This document shows, piece after piece, positions 17,265 through 25,217 of a DNA stretch of 64,000 nucleotides. Numbering within the stretch: position 1 is the stretch's first letter; each line of letters starts with the position of its first letter. A model generated the notes under the pieces. That model made no database searches. It was not told the origin of the DNA and was given only the letters and a program-made list of their open reading frames with translations. The translations under genes and the position numbers were made by a program. Source of the stretch: Erysipelotrichia bacterium (lineage in GTDB: Bacteria > Bacillota_I > Bacilli_A > Erysipelotrichales > Erysipelotrichaceae); NCBI GenBank assembly GCA_018333955.1, contig JAGXSD010000030.1:1-64000 (forward strand), in the 5' to 3' direction.

Positions 17265-17290
17265 AAAAGGTGCTCAATTGAGCACCTTTT
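17265..17290. terminator. Bidirectional terminator between ZIP and AhpD-like genes
   Basis: A perfect 26-base palindrome centred in AATT, with AAAAGGTGCTC and GAGCACCTTTT arms, between convergent genes; T-runs are short. Confidence 0.85.
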
Positions 17291-17292
17291 CA

Positions 17293-17898
17293 TTAAGCTT
17301 TATATCCTAATTTTAAACGTTCACTGCTTGTAAATTGCAGAGCCATGAATGTCATAAAAGCCAATGGCATCATTAGAATAAATAATGGAAGCCTAACAAG
17401 TTCGTGTAGGAAAAGTCCTAACTTTTTGTTTTTAAATGTGAGGGTATCAAATAACACTCCTCCCATGATTCCAATAATGTTGGTAAACATAATGATACGT
17501 ACTGCACCTAATACACCCAATGCACGCTCATCACCATATTCTTTAACCATACGATCATACGCTTCTTTATCAAATAATCCTCTTTGATCCGCCACATGCT
17601 TACCAAAAAGAACTCCAATAATTTCGTTATCGTTAACACTTTCAAGTTCTCCATCAAGGAGTGCTTTAATCTCTTCACGAGTTAATCCTGCTTTTAAAGC
17701 AATTCCAGTATGTTGATAGGAACACAAGGTGCATCCATTCACTTCAGTTACACCTAACATAATGCGCTCCACAAACGGCTTATTAATTGCTTTTGCTTGT
17801 TTTGCTTGTTTGATGAAACGAAGACCATTGAAGAAACACACTGCGGTTCTAAAGGTTTCTTGATAGGTATATATTTTTTTATTCTTAAAGACTTTCAT
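17293..17898 (-). CDS. AhpD/carboxymuconolactone decarboxylase-like protein with C-terminal membrane segment
   Basis: A 201-residue protein with the AhpD redox motif C56-T-L-C59 and His63 (NGCTLCSYQHTGIALKAGLT). The fold is normally a peroxidase-type or thiol-reductase module in oxidative defence. The C-terminus has one or two hydrophobic stretches (LPLFILMMPLAFMTFMALQF), so it may be membrane attached, unlike typical soluble AhpD. The start is supported by GAGGACC before the ATG and a TATAAT about 40 bases upstream. It appears monocistronic and converges on the ZIP gene. Confidence 0.8.
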   Translation of the reverse strand: MKVFKNKKIYTYQETFRTAVCFFNGLRFIKQAKQAKAINKPFVERIMLGVTEVNGCTLCSYQHTGIALKAGLTREEIKALLDGELESVNDNEIIGVLFGKHVADQRGLFDKEAYDRMVKEYGDERALGVLGAVRIIMFTNIIGIMGGVLFDTLTFKNKKLGLFLHELVRLPLFILMMPLAFMTFMALQFTSSERLKLGYKA

Positions 17899-17971
17899 CT
17901 AAGGTCCTCACTTTCGAGTCCTTATTATACCTATCTTTCTATCAAAAATAAAGTAAAGTGTTCTCTAGAAA

Positions 17972-17996
17972 AGAAAATCACCCAGATAGGTGATTT
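17972..17996 (-). terminator. manA terminator
   Basis: AAATCACC/GGTGATTT stem (17975-17982 and 17989-17996), then TTTTCTTTTC on the minus strand. Confidence 0.85.
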
Positions 17997-18003
17997 CTAA
18001 TCA

Positions 18004-18954
18004 TTAATTTTGTTCTTTACGCTTAGGCATGTGAATGATCATGACTTCACTTTTCGCATGCAGGGTATATTCATGACAATGATTCAAGATAATCACATGA
18101 TCTCCTGCTTTATACTCTTCATGATTAAGTCCTCCATCTGAAAGGAAACCAATAATGGTAAAAGGTGAATCATGTTCGAAAACAGTATCTTCATCAATGA
18201 TGGCATGTTCCACAATGAAATGTTCACTCTTTAAGAACGAAGTATGTTTCATCGTCGAGGTAATAATCTTTGTGGGGGCGACTTCACGAGTGATGTCAGG
18301 AATCTTAATGCATGAAAGTGCTTCTTTGCGATGTAGAGGGCGATGTTGGTTCATCGCATCTAAGCGTTTGTAATCATAAATTCTAAATCCAATATCAGAG
18401 TTTTGTTCAATCTCATACAGTAAAGTATGAGCACATTTACCATGAATCGTTCCTCCAGGTAAATAGTAGAATTGATTAGCTCGGATATTGAATCGATTTA
18501 ACCATTCATGATCTGTCGGATTATTAAGACAAAATTCGAGTTCTTCTCGTGTAGCACAGGTATGACCTAGCACAACTTCAGATCGCTCCGTCGCTTCTAA
18601 GATATACCATGCTTCTGCTTTCCCATGTTTGAGACCCATTGCTTGCGCATCCACATCATTAGGATGCACTTGAATACTAAGATCATCATTCACATCAATA
18701 ATCTTAACTAAGATCGGAAATGTGTCATGTTCACTATGTCCAAACCATGCTGGATTTTCACGATAAACTTCATTTAATGGTCTCCCATCATGAATTCCCC
18801 CAGCAATTGTACTTTCTCCTTCACTAATTCCGGACACAGCCCAACATTCCCCAGTCTTCTCATAAGGCGAATCAAAATTAAAGCGTTCTTTAAGACGAGA
18901 TCCACCCCAAATCTTTTCTTTAAAATGCGGTTTTATTTTAAGTAGTTTTTCCAT
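18004..18954 (-). CDS. manA: Mannose-6-phosphate isomerase, class I
   Basis: A 316-residue zinc isomerase interconverting mannose 6-phosphate and fructose 6-phosphate. The metal ligands are visible: Gln95 and His97 (QVHPND), Glu114 (KAEAWYILE) and His171 (GGTIHGK). The short length is that of the Bacillus-type enzyme (about 315). The ATG at 18954 lies six bases after TACAAT, with ATGACA 17 bases further up and no ribosome site, so the mRNA is probably leaderless. It is monocistronic with its own terminator. No mannose PTS gene is in the window. Confidence 0.94.
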   Translation of the reverse strand: MEKLLKIKPHFKEKIWGGSRLKERFNFDSPYEKTGECWAVSGISEGESTIAGGIHDGRPLNEVYRENPAWFGHSEHDTFPILVKIIDVNDDLSIQVHPNDVDAQAMGLKHGKAEAWYILEATERSEVVLGHTCATREELEFCLNNPTDHEWLNRFNIRANQFYYLPGGTIHGKCAHTLLYEIEQNSDIGFRIYDYKRLDAMNQHRPLHRKEALSCIKIPDITREVAPTKIITSTMKHTSFLKSEHFIVEHAIIDEDTVFEHDSPFTIIGFLSDGGLNHEEYKAGDHVIILNHCHEYTLHAKSEVMIIHMPKRKEQN

Positions 18955-18989
18955 ACTTCTATTGTATCAAAGCCAACCTAGGATGTCAT
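18952..18989 (-). promoter_or_regulatory. Leaderless promoter of manA
   Basis: On the minus strand ATGACA (18989-18984), 17 bases, extended -10 TGATACAAT (TACAAT at 18966-18961), then six bases and the ATG at 18954. No AGGAGG-like site lies between. Confidence 0.65.
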
Positions 18990-18990
18990 G

Positions 18991-19019
18991 AAAAAAAGCC
19001 AGAACATCATGTTCTGGCC
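18991..19019 (-). terminator. Terminator of the small membrane protein gene
   Basis: Palindrome GCCAGAACAT-C-ATGTTCTGGC (18998-19018), followed on the minus strand by seven Ts. Confidence 0.9.
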
Positions 19020-19022
19020 AGA

Positions 19023-19298
19023 TCACTCTTGATTAAGTTGATCTTGTTTGATTCGTTTAATTTGGCTTTGACGTTGGATAAATTGCACAAGGAAGATTAA
19101 GAACAAGCCAAGGATACATCCAATCAACATAGGAATAACCCACTGACATACTAATGATAAGACATCATAACGTTGAGTTCCATCTCGAGTAAACATCATA
19201 AAATCTTCCGTAAGCAACTTGTAGATGTGGAATAGTACGAATGCCGGGACTAGCACATAACACAATGGTTTACACCATTTTGCATGAAGGCGTGTCAT
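19023..19298 (-). CDS. Small two-segment membrane protein, unknown
   Basis: A 91-residue protein with two hydrophobic stretches (LCYVLVPAFVLFHIYKLL and WVIPMLIGCILGLFLIFLVQF) and a charged C-terminal tail (QRQSQIKRIKQDQLNQE). I do not recognise a family. The ATG at 19298 is preferred over the frame start at 19313 because GGGAGGG is correctly spaced for it. TTGACG-N17-TATAGT upstream is a good promoter, and a strong terminator follows, so it is a stand-alone gene. Confidence 0.65.
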   Translation of the reverse strand: MTRLHAKWCKPLCYVLVPAFVLFHIYKLLTEDFMMFTRDGTQRYDVLSLVCQWVIPMLIGCILGLFLIFLVQFIQRQSQIKRIKQDQLNQE

Positions 19299-19381
19299 AA
19301 ACATCCCTCCCATCTTCTTGTGAAAACTATAACAAGTAAAAACACTTTCGTCAATTTTGTGAAAGTGTTTTAGAAATTATA

Positions 19382-19918
19382 CTAATTTAATCCTTTAATC
19401 TTATTCTTCTCTTCTTCAACCATATAATGATGGAATAAATACATAAAGAGCTTCATATCCTGTTTCATATACATCACCATAAGATCCATGAGTTCTTCTT
19501 TAGTAAAAGTACTCATGTAATTCTTCACATTAAACTTTTGAAGTTCAAGATAATCTTCTTTACTCCAGCCTTCAGGAACTGGTTTACTTGGATGCTTTTC
19601 TTTAAGGGTAAGACTATTTTTATAATCATCGAGATGAAGGCGACCTTGTTCATTCAGGATATCAAAGTAAGCTGCCACTTGGTGTTTACAAAATCCCCCA
19701 TCTTCATATGGACATGTGCACGATGAAAAGACGATGGTATCATCTTGCGCAACATTAATGACCACTTCATACTTGTTGACTTCCCCTTTCACTTCATACA
19801 CATAGGTATGATCATGATTAGAGATCTGTTTCATCCTTTGTTCCTCAAAGTATCTCATTCCACGAAACAATACAAGTTGACGGGTATTTTTATTAAAGCG
19901 AGGCAGTTTAACTTTCAT
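19382..19918 (-). CDS. SWIM zinc finger protein
   Basis: A 178-residue protein with a SWIM zinc-binding motif, CTCPYEDGGFCKHQVA (CxC, then CxH). SWIM domains bind DNA or protein and occur next to SNF2 helicases in many Bacillota. Here no helicase is adjacent, so this is a free-standing SWIM protein of unknown partner. The rest is helical and charged (KEELMDLMVMYMKQDMKLFMY). AAGGAG precedes the ATG. It is separated from hsp20 by a hairpin and has no obvious terminator of its own. Confidence 0.82.
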   Translation of the reverse strand: MKVKLPRFNKNTRQLVLFRGMRYFEEQRMKQISNHDHTYVYEVKGEVNKYEVVINVAQDDTIVFSSCTCPYEDGGFCKHQVAAYFDILNEQGRLHLDDYKNSLTLKEKHPSKPVPEGWSKEDYLELQKFNVKNYMSTFTKEELMDLMVMYMKQDMKLFMYLFHHYMVEEEKNKIKGLN

Positions 19919-19944
19919 AAGGACATCTCCTTAATCCTATTATA

Positions 19945-19969
19945 AAACAAGGGCAATGTTTTTGCCCTT
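19945..19969 (-). terminator. hsp20 terminator
   Basis: AAGGGCAA/TTGCCCTT stem (19949-19956, 19962-19969), followed on the minus strand by TTGTTTTAT. The stem starts inside the hsp20 stop codon. Confidence 0.7.
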
Positions 19970-20384
19970 ATTTCACTTCAATTTTTCTTGAGACTTCGAC
20001 TTTTTCTTTAAATGGAAGATTAAGTGTCAATACCCCATTCTCATAAAGAGCACTGATGTTATCTTCTTGGACACCTGCTACTTTGAATGAGCGTGAGAAC
20101 TGACGAGTGGAGCGTTGACGAATGACGTAGTTTTTCTCTTTAGTTTCTTTTTCTTCTTTAGAATCAACTTTAATACTTAAGATGTCATCTTTCATATCGA
20201 TCACAATGTCATCTTTATTGACTCCTGGTAAATCCACATGTAGTTCATAACCATTGTCATTTTTGATGACATCCACACCCGCAAAGTTTGAGAATGGAGT
20301 GAAGCGATCATTAAAGAAATCATCCATGAAGAATGAATCTAATAGAGATGTAGTAGGACGAGTTGCAAGATTAAATCTGACCAT
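19968..20384 (-). CDS. Small heat shock protein, Hsp20/alpha-crystallin family
   Basis: A 138-residue holdase chaperone that binds unfolding proteins without ATP. The alpha-crystallin domain starts near AGVDVIKNDNGYELHVDLPGV and ends with LYENGVLTLNLPFK; the I-x-I-type C-terminal tail is RKIEVK. The N-terminal part has the usual FFMDDFFNDRF pattern. It has its own strong promoter with two CIRCE-like operators, so HrcA-type repression is expected, although hrcA, groESL and dnaK are not in this window. AGGAGG is well spaced. Placement and heat control are both well supported. Confidence 0.95.
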   Translation of the reverse strand: MVRFNLATRPTTSLLDSFFMDDFFNDRFTPFSNFAGVDVIKNDNGYELHVDLPGVNKDDIVIDMKDDILSIKVDSKEEKETKEKNYVIRQRSTRQFSRSFKVAGVQEDNISALYENGVLTLNLPFKEKVEVSRKIEVK

Positions 20385-20397
20385 AGTTGTTCCTCCT

Positions 20398-20424
20398 TTA
20401 GCACTTAAGTTAGTAGAGTGCTAA
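20398..20424 (-). promoter_or_regulatory. CIRCE operator (HrcA site) in the hsp20 leader
   Basis: TTAGCACTT, nine bases, GAGTGCTAA. One mismatch to the CIRCE consensus TTAGCACTC-N9-GAGTGCTAA. It lies between the promoter and the hsp20 ribosome site. Confidence 0.92.
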
Positions 20425-20437
20425 TCTTTACAACTAT

Positions 20438-20465
20438 ATTATAATCAATATTTTGGCACTGTCAA
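20438..20465 (-). promoter_or_regulatory. hsp20 sigma-A promoter
   Basis: On the minus strand TTGACA (20465-20460), 16 bases, TATAAT (20443-20438): both boxes are consensus. Confidence 0.9.
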
Positions 20466-20479
20466 GTGATAAGTGCTAA
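20453..20479 (-). promoter_or_regulatory. Second, degenerate CIRCE-like operator
   Basis: TTGGCACTG, nine bases, AAGTGCTAA: three mismatches to CIRCE with exact spacing. It overlaps the -35 box of the hsp20 promoter. Confidence 0.6.
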
Positions 20480-20487
20480 AATGTGAT

Positions 20488-20513
20488 CAAAAAAAAAATG
20501 CTTTTTAGGCATT
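20488..20513 (-). terminator. Nitroreductase terminator
   Basis: On the minus strand AATGC (from 20513) and GCATT (to 20497) form a short stem, followed by a run of ten Ts. The stem overlaps the stop codon. Confidence 0.65.
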
Positions 20514-21108
20514 ATCTTTCAAAGTAACGTTGTGATAAATCAATGTAGGATTTACTAGAGAATTCTCCCGCAATCTTTCCAAATGGCATTTGGCCTACAA
20601 TCTTAAAGTGACGTTCAACCTTTAACTTGTCGTAGATATAATCATCAATGAGTGGGTTGTAATGTTGTAAGGATACCCCAAAACCTAACTCATGGAGTGC
20701 TAACCAAACTCCATACTGAACAAAGCCTTGACCTTGATCAGCCCATAAATCCACTGAGGAAGCATAAAGTGGAAAACGCTCTCTTAGACTTTGATTAATA
20801 GTCTGATTTTCTAAGAAGATAACTGTTCCATCCCCTGCTTTAAAGCCATCAATTTTCTTATTGGTGCGAATAATCGCTTTCTCATCACTTACAAGTGGAA
20901 GTACACGATGTCGAACTTCTTCCCAAAATGCTTCATGAACATCGCCTGTAATCACTAATGCCCCACTGCTTTGCGAATTGAAAGCTGAAGGGGTATGTTT
21001 GAGTACATCCTTAATCGTTGTGGAAACAAGTTCCTTATCAAATGAAGGGGTTTTTGTTAATTGCGTCATGGAACGACGCTCTGCAATGGCTTTTATGACT
21101 GTGTTCAT
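20512..21108 (-). CDS. Nitroreductase family protein (Frm2/HBN1-like)
   Basis: A 198-residue flavoprotein-fold reductase. The N-terminal AIAERRSMTQLTK and HTPSAFNSQSSGALVI stretches and the late GVSLQHYNP place it in the Frm2/HBN1-type branch of the FMN nitroreductases, which use NAD(P)H to reduce nitro- or quinone-like compounds. The physiological substrate is unknown. The ATG at 21108 is favoured because GAGG is five bases upstream; the frame start GTG at 21114 lies inside that site. TTGAAC-N17-TACAAT (21161-21133) is a good promoter. It is a single-gene unit. Confidence 0.85.
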   Translation of the reverse strand: MNTVIKAIAERRSMTQLTKTPSFDKELVSTTIKDVLKHTPSAFNSQSSGALVITGDVHEAFWEEVRHRVLPLVSDEKAIIRTNKKIDGFKAGDGTVIFLENQTINQSLRERFPLYASSVDLWADQGQGFVQYGVWLALHELGFGVSLQHYNPLIDDYIYDKLKVERHFKIVGQMPFGKIAGEFSSKSYIDLSQRYFER

Positions 21109-21132
21109 AAACACCTCTTTCTATCTTGTGTC

Positions 21133-21161
21133 ATTGTAATGAGTAAGCACGTTGAGTTCAA
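21133..21161 (-). promoter_or_regulatory. Nitroreductase promoter
   Basis: On the minus strand TTGAAC (21161-21156), 17 bases, TACAAT (21138-21133). Confidence 0.7.
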
Positions 21162-21173
21162 ATACTATGCCCA

Positions 21174-21968
21174 TTATGGCATTGAAATATAGGAAATATA
21201 GGATGCAACCTTCTGATAGAGAGCTCCTTCAATTCGATAGTCTGCTTCATAGGCCCCATGCACACGACCATCTTTAAGTAGACCTTGCGCAACACTCGCA
21301 TCATGATGATACAAGGCACACGTAAGTCCACCTTGTTCATGAATCATTCTCATTGAAGCCACATCACTAAATCCATCCCCAATATAAATCATATGTGAAT
21401 AAGGCACAGGACGAAGTGAGGATTTATCATTCACTTGCACATGATCACTTAAATCATGTGCTTCTTTATGGATACGGGCAATAAACTGGGTTTTCATGGT
21501 GTAATTATTCGCCACGGCTGCCCATATGGCTTCACCTTCTTTATTATACACGTATTCACACCCATAGATGTGAGTTAAGTATGGAGCGATGGAAGTTCCT
21601 TCTATCATGCTTGTAAGTCCACTGGATACAATCACATGTTCAATATTGATTTGAAGAGCTTTTGAAAGTTGTGATAATGTTTTAAACCATTCATCCACTC
21701 CCTTCACAAATTCAATACGTTGACCATATGAAAATAGTCTTTCTTTAGTAATAGGTTGATTTTGATTTTTCGCAACATCCATGAGTTTATACATGTAACC
21801 TAGTACTGGATCCATATGATGCTCATCGCAAAAGGCTTTTACTTCAGACCAAAACAATTGTGGATTAACATATCCTAGATCTTGAAGTAAACCATATTCC
21901 TGCATGTCCTTTGCGGTCAAGGTTTTATCAAAATCATAAATAATCACAATCTTATTGGAGGTCTTCAT
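21174..21968 (-). CDS. HAD-type phosphatase (phosphoserine-phosphatase-like)
   Basis: A 264-residue HAD hydrolase. Motif I is YDFDKTLTAKD (nucleophile D12, general acid D14), motif II contains the VSSGLTSM Ser, and motif IV is IGDGFSDVAS. The helical cap and DFDKTL form resemble the phosphoserine phosphatase/MtnX group. It overlaps zwf by 17 bases as the third gene of a gnd-zwf unit, so a sugar phosphate from the pentose phosphate pathway (for example a damaged or inhibitory side product) is an attractive but unproved substrate. Confidence 0.82.
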   Translation of the reverse strand: MKTSNKIVIIYDFDKTLTAKDMQEYGLLQDLGYVNPQLFWSEVKAFCDEHHMDPVLGYMYKLMDVAKNQNQPITKERLFSYGQRIEFVKGVDEWFKTLSQLSKALQINIEHVIVSSGLTSMIEGTSIAPYLTHIYGCEYVYNKEGEAIWAAVANNYTMKTQFIARIHKEAHDLSDHVQVNDKSSLRPVPYSHMIYIGDGFSDVASMRMIHEQGGLTCALYHHDASVAQGLLKDGRVHGAYEADYRIEGALYQKVASYISYISMP

Positions 21969-23367
21969 TGATATGTTCCATCACCTTGGTCGGTCCATAG
22001 GTTTTCGCAGGATACATTAAAAGAGGTACTTGATGAGTCTTAATAAAATCTAACCATTCATCCACAACACGCCAGCTCGATGACACCATTTCCCATGGCG
22101 TAAACAAGGAACGATCTAATAAAATCGCTGCTTTAAGAAGTCTTTCATAGGCTTCAGGAGTATTTAAACGATTCTCATACACACAGGATTGGCAATATTC
22201 CATCATCACCGTTTCCACATCATGACTTGGTCCTGGTTTCTTAATGTTCATACGTAAGTAAACACCTTCATCTGGTGATATCTTAATAATCAGTTGATTA
22301 GGGAGTGCCCCATGCCCTTTAAAGTTAATAATCACTTCAGTTGAGCGCATATGTGTCCGCTTCCCAGTTTGTAGGATCACTTTAATGTTTTTATAGGGTT
22401 CTAAGTTTACACGCGTTCTTAATGACACAAATGTCTCAGTTTTTGAATTCGGGTCAACATGTTCTTCATCTTTATACCCTTTAAGCGAATCACTCACTGC
22501 TTGATTAGCTTCATATTGACCTAAGATTACATCATCTTCACTTTGATGATAGAGTTCAAGGTGCTCAATAATTTCATTTTGATTGGCTATCCGCTCATCT
22601 AGATTACTTGATGGCTTCATAAGCAATAAACTTACAATCTGAAACAAATGGTTTTGAACCATATCTTTGATTGCCCCAAAGTGATCATAGTATTGCCCTC
22701 TGGACTCTACACCCACTTCTTCTAGAGCACGTACCACAATAGAATCAATCAGTTGATCATTCCAAAGAGGTGTTAGAATAGGATTCTCAGATCGAATCGC
22801 TAGTAAGTTTTGAATCATTTCTTTGCCTAAGTAGTGATCTATACGATATATCTCTTCTTCACAGAAGAACTTAAGTAATGTATCATTCAGCTCTTGCGCG
22901 GTTGAAAATGATGTTCCAAAAGGTTTCTCAATCACACATTGCTTGGTGTTCGCAAGCGCTGTACATCCACTTTCTACTAAATTAGAAGCAATCACATCAA
23001 AATATGAAGATGCGACAGCAAGATAGTATAGATGTTGAGATTTAGGACATTCCTTAAAACGCTCAACGAGTACTTGATAATCTTCTACTTCATCAAATCT
23101 CATTTGAACATATTCTATACGAGATAAAAACCCGTCAAAAACACGCTCATTAAATCCTGTGCGCACAAACTTCTCACACCAAGGACGTAAGATATCGTAA
23201 TACTCTTGTTGTGTGTAGTTTCTTCTTCCAATCGCAAGAATCTTAAATCCTTTATCAAGATAATCTAATGAATGAAGATTATACAAAGCAGGAATAAGTT
23301 TACGATAGGTTAAATCTCCTGTAGCACCAAATAGAGTAAAGAATGTGGTCTTATTTCCATTCATCAT
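21952..23367 (-). CDS. zwf: Glucose-6-phosphate 1-dehydrogenase
   Basis: A 471-residue enzyme oxidising glucose 6-phosphate to 6-phosphogluconolactone with NADP, the entry to the oxidative pentose phosphate pathway. The dinucleotide motif FGATGDLT is at 13-20, EKPFG at 147-151, and the catalytic signature RIDHYLGKE at 175-183. Length is slightly short of the usual 485-500. AAGGAAG within the end of gnd serves the ATG, and the two genes overlap by 17 bases. Together with gnd it makes NADPH and ribulose 5-phosphate; a lactonase is not present here. Confidence 0.95.
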   Translation of the reverse strand: MMNGNKTTFFTLFGATGDLTYRKLIPALYNLHSLDYLDKGFKILAIGRRNYTQQEYYDILRPWCEKFVRTGFNERVFDGFLSRIEYVQMRFDEVEDYQVLVERFKECPKSQHLYYLAVASSYFDVIASNLVESGCTALANTKQCVIEKPFGTSFSTAQELNDTLLKFFCEEEIYRIDHYLGKEMIQNLLAIRSENPILTPLWNDQLIDSIVVRALEEVGVESRGQYYDHFGAIKDMVQNHLFQIVSLLLMKPSSNLDERIANQNEIIEHLELYHQSEDDVILGQYEANQAVSDSLKGYKDEEHVDPNSKTETFVSLRTRVNLEPYKNIKVILQTGKRTHMRSTEVIINFKGHGALPNQLIIKISPDEGVYLRMNIKKPGPSHDVETVMMEYCQSCVYENRLNTPEAYERLLKAAILLDRSLFTPWEMVSSSWRVVDEWLDFIKTHQVPLLMYPAKTYGPTKVMEHINEDLQ

Positions 23368-24754
23368 GGAAGCTTCCTTCCTGATCTAAACGTTTAAACG
23401 TATGAGCTCCAAAGAAATCACGTTGCGCTTGAATGAGATTTGCACTTGAATAAGCGGTTGTTAAGCCATCAAAATATGCCAAGGCATTCATGAAGGTCGG
23501 AAGCGCAAACCCATGTTGAGCTGCTAAGCTCACCACATCACGTAAATCTTGGATATGAGTGTGGACAATCGATGCAAAGTATTCATCAAAGAGTAAATGT
23601 TCTAACTCTGGATGGACCTCATACGCAGTCGCAATCTTATTTAAGAATTGCGCTCGAATAATGCATCCAGCACGCCATCCCTTAGCGATACTTCCAAAGT
23701 TTAAGTTCCAATGATAGCGCTCATTCGCATTGGATAGTAATTCAAATCCTTGGGCGTAACTCATCAGTTTCGCCACATACAAAGCTTTCTCAAGTTTTAA
23801 TATCCATGCTTCACTGAGTATTAACTCCTGAGTTTTAACCTTAGGAAAACGCTTAGAAGCCATCAGACGCTTGTCTTTGATTTCAGACATAAATCGCGCA
23901 AATACCGCAGAAGTTAAGACCGATGAATCCACATTAAATTCTAATGAGGCATTCGCAGTCCACTTTCCAGTTCCCTTTTGATGTGCAACATCCTCAATCA
24001 TCTCAACCAGAAAATGATCACTATGTTTATCTTTTACACTCAAAATTTGAGCTGTAATTTCAATTAAATATGAGGAAAGGTCATGTTTATTCCAAGTCTC
24101 AAAAATACTTTGAATCTTAGGAATTGGTGTATTAAATCCTTCTTTTAAAACACTATATGCTTCCGCAATCAGTTGCATATCGCCATATTCAATCCCGTTA
24201 TGCACCATCTTCACAAAGTGGCCTGAACCATCTTGCCCTACATAGGCAGCACACGCTTCTTCATAAGCCTTAGCCGCAATCTTATCAAGATAAGGCTGAA
24301 CTTGATCATACGCCTCTTTATCTCCCGAAGGCATAATCGCAGGACCAAAGCGAGCTCCTTCTTCTCCTCCAGAGACACCAACACCTAAGAAATGAAATCC
24401 TAAAGGTTTAAGTGCTTGGTAACGTTTTTGAGTATCTAAATAGAAGGAATTCCCTCCATCCATGACAATATCACCTTTTTCTAAAAAAGGAAGTACACTT
24501 TCAATCACTTTATCAACGGCACTCCCTGCTTGAACCATAATTAAAAGTTTTCGTGGTGTTTTTAAAGACTTCACAAAGCTTTCTAATGTTTCATGCATGT
24601 CTAGATTTTGATTTGGATTTTCTAGAATAACTTCACGAGTTACACTTGTGGTTCGATTATAGATTGCGACGTCAAATCCTTGATCCGCAAAATTTAAAGC
24701 TAAGTTTTTCCCCATCACGGCCATGCCGATGACGCCAATATCATTCATTCTCAT
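23351..24754 (-). CDS. gnd: 6-phosphogluconate dehydrogenase (decarboxylating)
   Basis: A 467-residue enzyme converting 6-phosphogluconate to ribulose 5-phosphate and CO2. The Rossmann start MNDIGVIGMAVMGKNLALN, the NRT that favours NADP, GVSGGEEGARFGPAIMPSG, and KMVHNGIEYGDMQLI are all diagnostic. The ATG at 24754 has GAGG seven bases upstream; the frame stays open to 24802, but that region contains the promoter (TACAAT about 30 bases before the ATG). It is the first gene of gnd-zwf-HAD. Confidence 0.95.
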   Translation of the reverse strand: MRMNDIGVIGMAVMGKNLALNFADQGFDVAIYNRTTSVTREVILENPNQNLDMHETLESFVKSLKTPRKLLIMVQAGSAVDKVIESVLPFLEKGDIVMDGGNSFYLDTQKRYQALKPLGFHFLGVGVSGGEEGARFGPAIMPSGDKEAYDQVQPYLDKIAAKAYEEACAAYVGQDGSGHFVKMVHNGIEYGDMQLIAEAYSVLKEGFNTPIPKIQSIFETWNKHDLSSYLIEITAQILSVKDKHSDHFLVEMIEDVAHQKGTGKWTANASLEFNVDSSVLTSAVFARFMSEIKDKRLMASKRFPKVKTQELILSEAWILKLEKALYVAKLMSYAQGFELLSNANERYHWNLNFGSIAKGWRAGCIIRAQFLNKIATAYEVHPELEHLLFDEYFASIVHTHIQDLRDVVSLAAQHGFALPTFMNALAYFDGLTTAYSSANLIQAQRDFFGAHTFKRLDQEGSFHDEWK

Positions 24755-24804
24755 ATGTTTACCTCGCTTGTTATTGTATCGTATTTTTTCACTTTTGACC
24801 ATGT

Positions 24805-24826
24805 TAAAAGCCTTCTAGAAGAAGGC
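24805..24826 (-). terminator. Terminator overlapping the end of the DUF2177-like gene
   Basis: On the minus strand GCCTTC (24826-24821), loop, GAAGGC (24815-24810), then TTTT. The 5' arm is coding. Confidence 0.65.
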
Positions 24827-25207
24827 ATTCATCAAGATATAAGTAATGGTACTCACTAAGACACTTAAGGTTGTTCCCCAAATGATATCCACAACCACTA
24901 AGGTCAGAGGCCATCCCTCAAGAGTAGCTAAGTTGGTTAAGTCATAGGTGGCGTACGTCACTAAACCAAATAATGCTCCTAACAAAATAGCGGATGTTAT
25001 GGATTGTGCCGTTAATGCAGGTTGAATCACAAAGACCACCATACCCACAATAAAGATGATATAAAATAATACTGCCGCAGCCCAATTCACATTCTTAGCC
25101 ATTAAGAAGCCGATTTGATTACGATAAAATGGAGCCGCAATAACACCTAACCAAATCAAATCAATGACCATAAACACCGCAAAAGCGACTAAAAAGGTTA
25201 CAAACAT
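24815..25207 (-). CDS. DUF2177-like four-segment membrane protein
   Basis: A 130-residue membrane protein with four predicted segments. FVTFLVAFAVFMVIDLIWLGV, APFYRNQIGFLM, and YATYDLTNLATLEGWPL are the hallmarks of the DUF2177 family. Its function is unknown; the family often lies beside the DUF1295 membrane protein, as here. The start at 25207 is chosen because AGGAGG precedes it; the frame continues upstream into the neighbouring gene without a better site. The gap to the preceding gene is 10 bases, so the two are one unit. Confidence 0.8.
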   Translation of the reverse strand: MFVTFLVAFAVFMVIDLIWLGVIAAPFYRNQIGFLMAKNVNWAAAVLFYIIFIVGMVVFVIQPALTAQSITSAILLGALFGLVTYATYDLTNLATLEGWPLTLVVVDIIWGTTLSVLVSTITYILMNAFF

Positions 25208-25217
25208 AAAGTTCCTC

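Noticed and set aside
23385-23400. A cre-like AAACGTTTAAACGT near the gnd end
   Set aside because: It lies inside coding sequence and does not fit the cre consensus spacing well.
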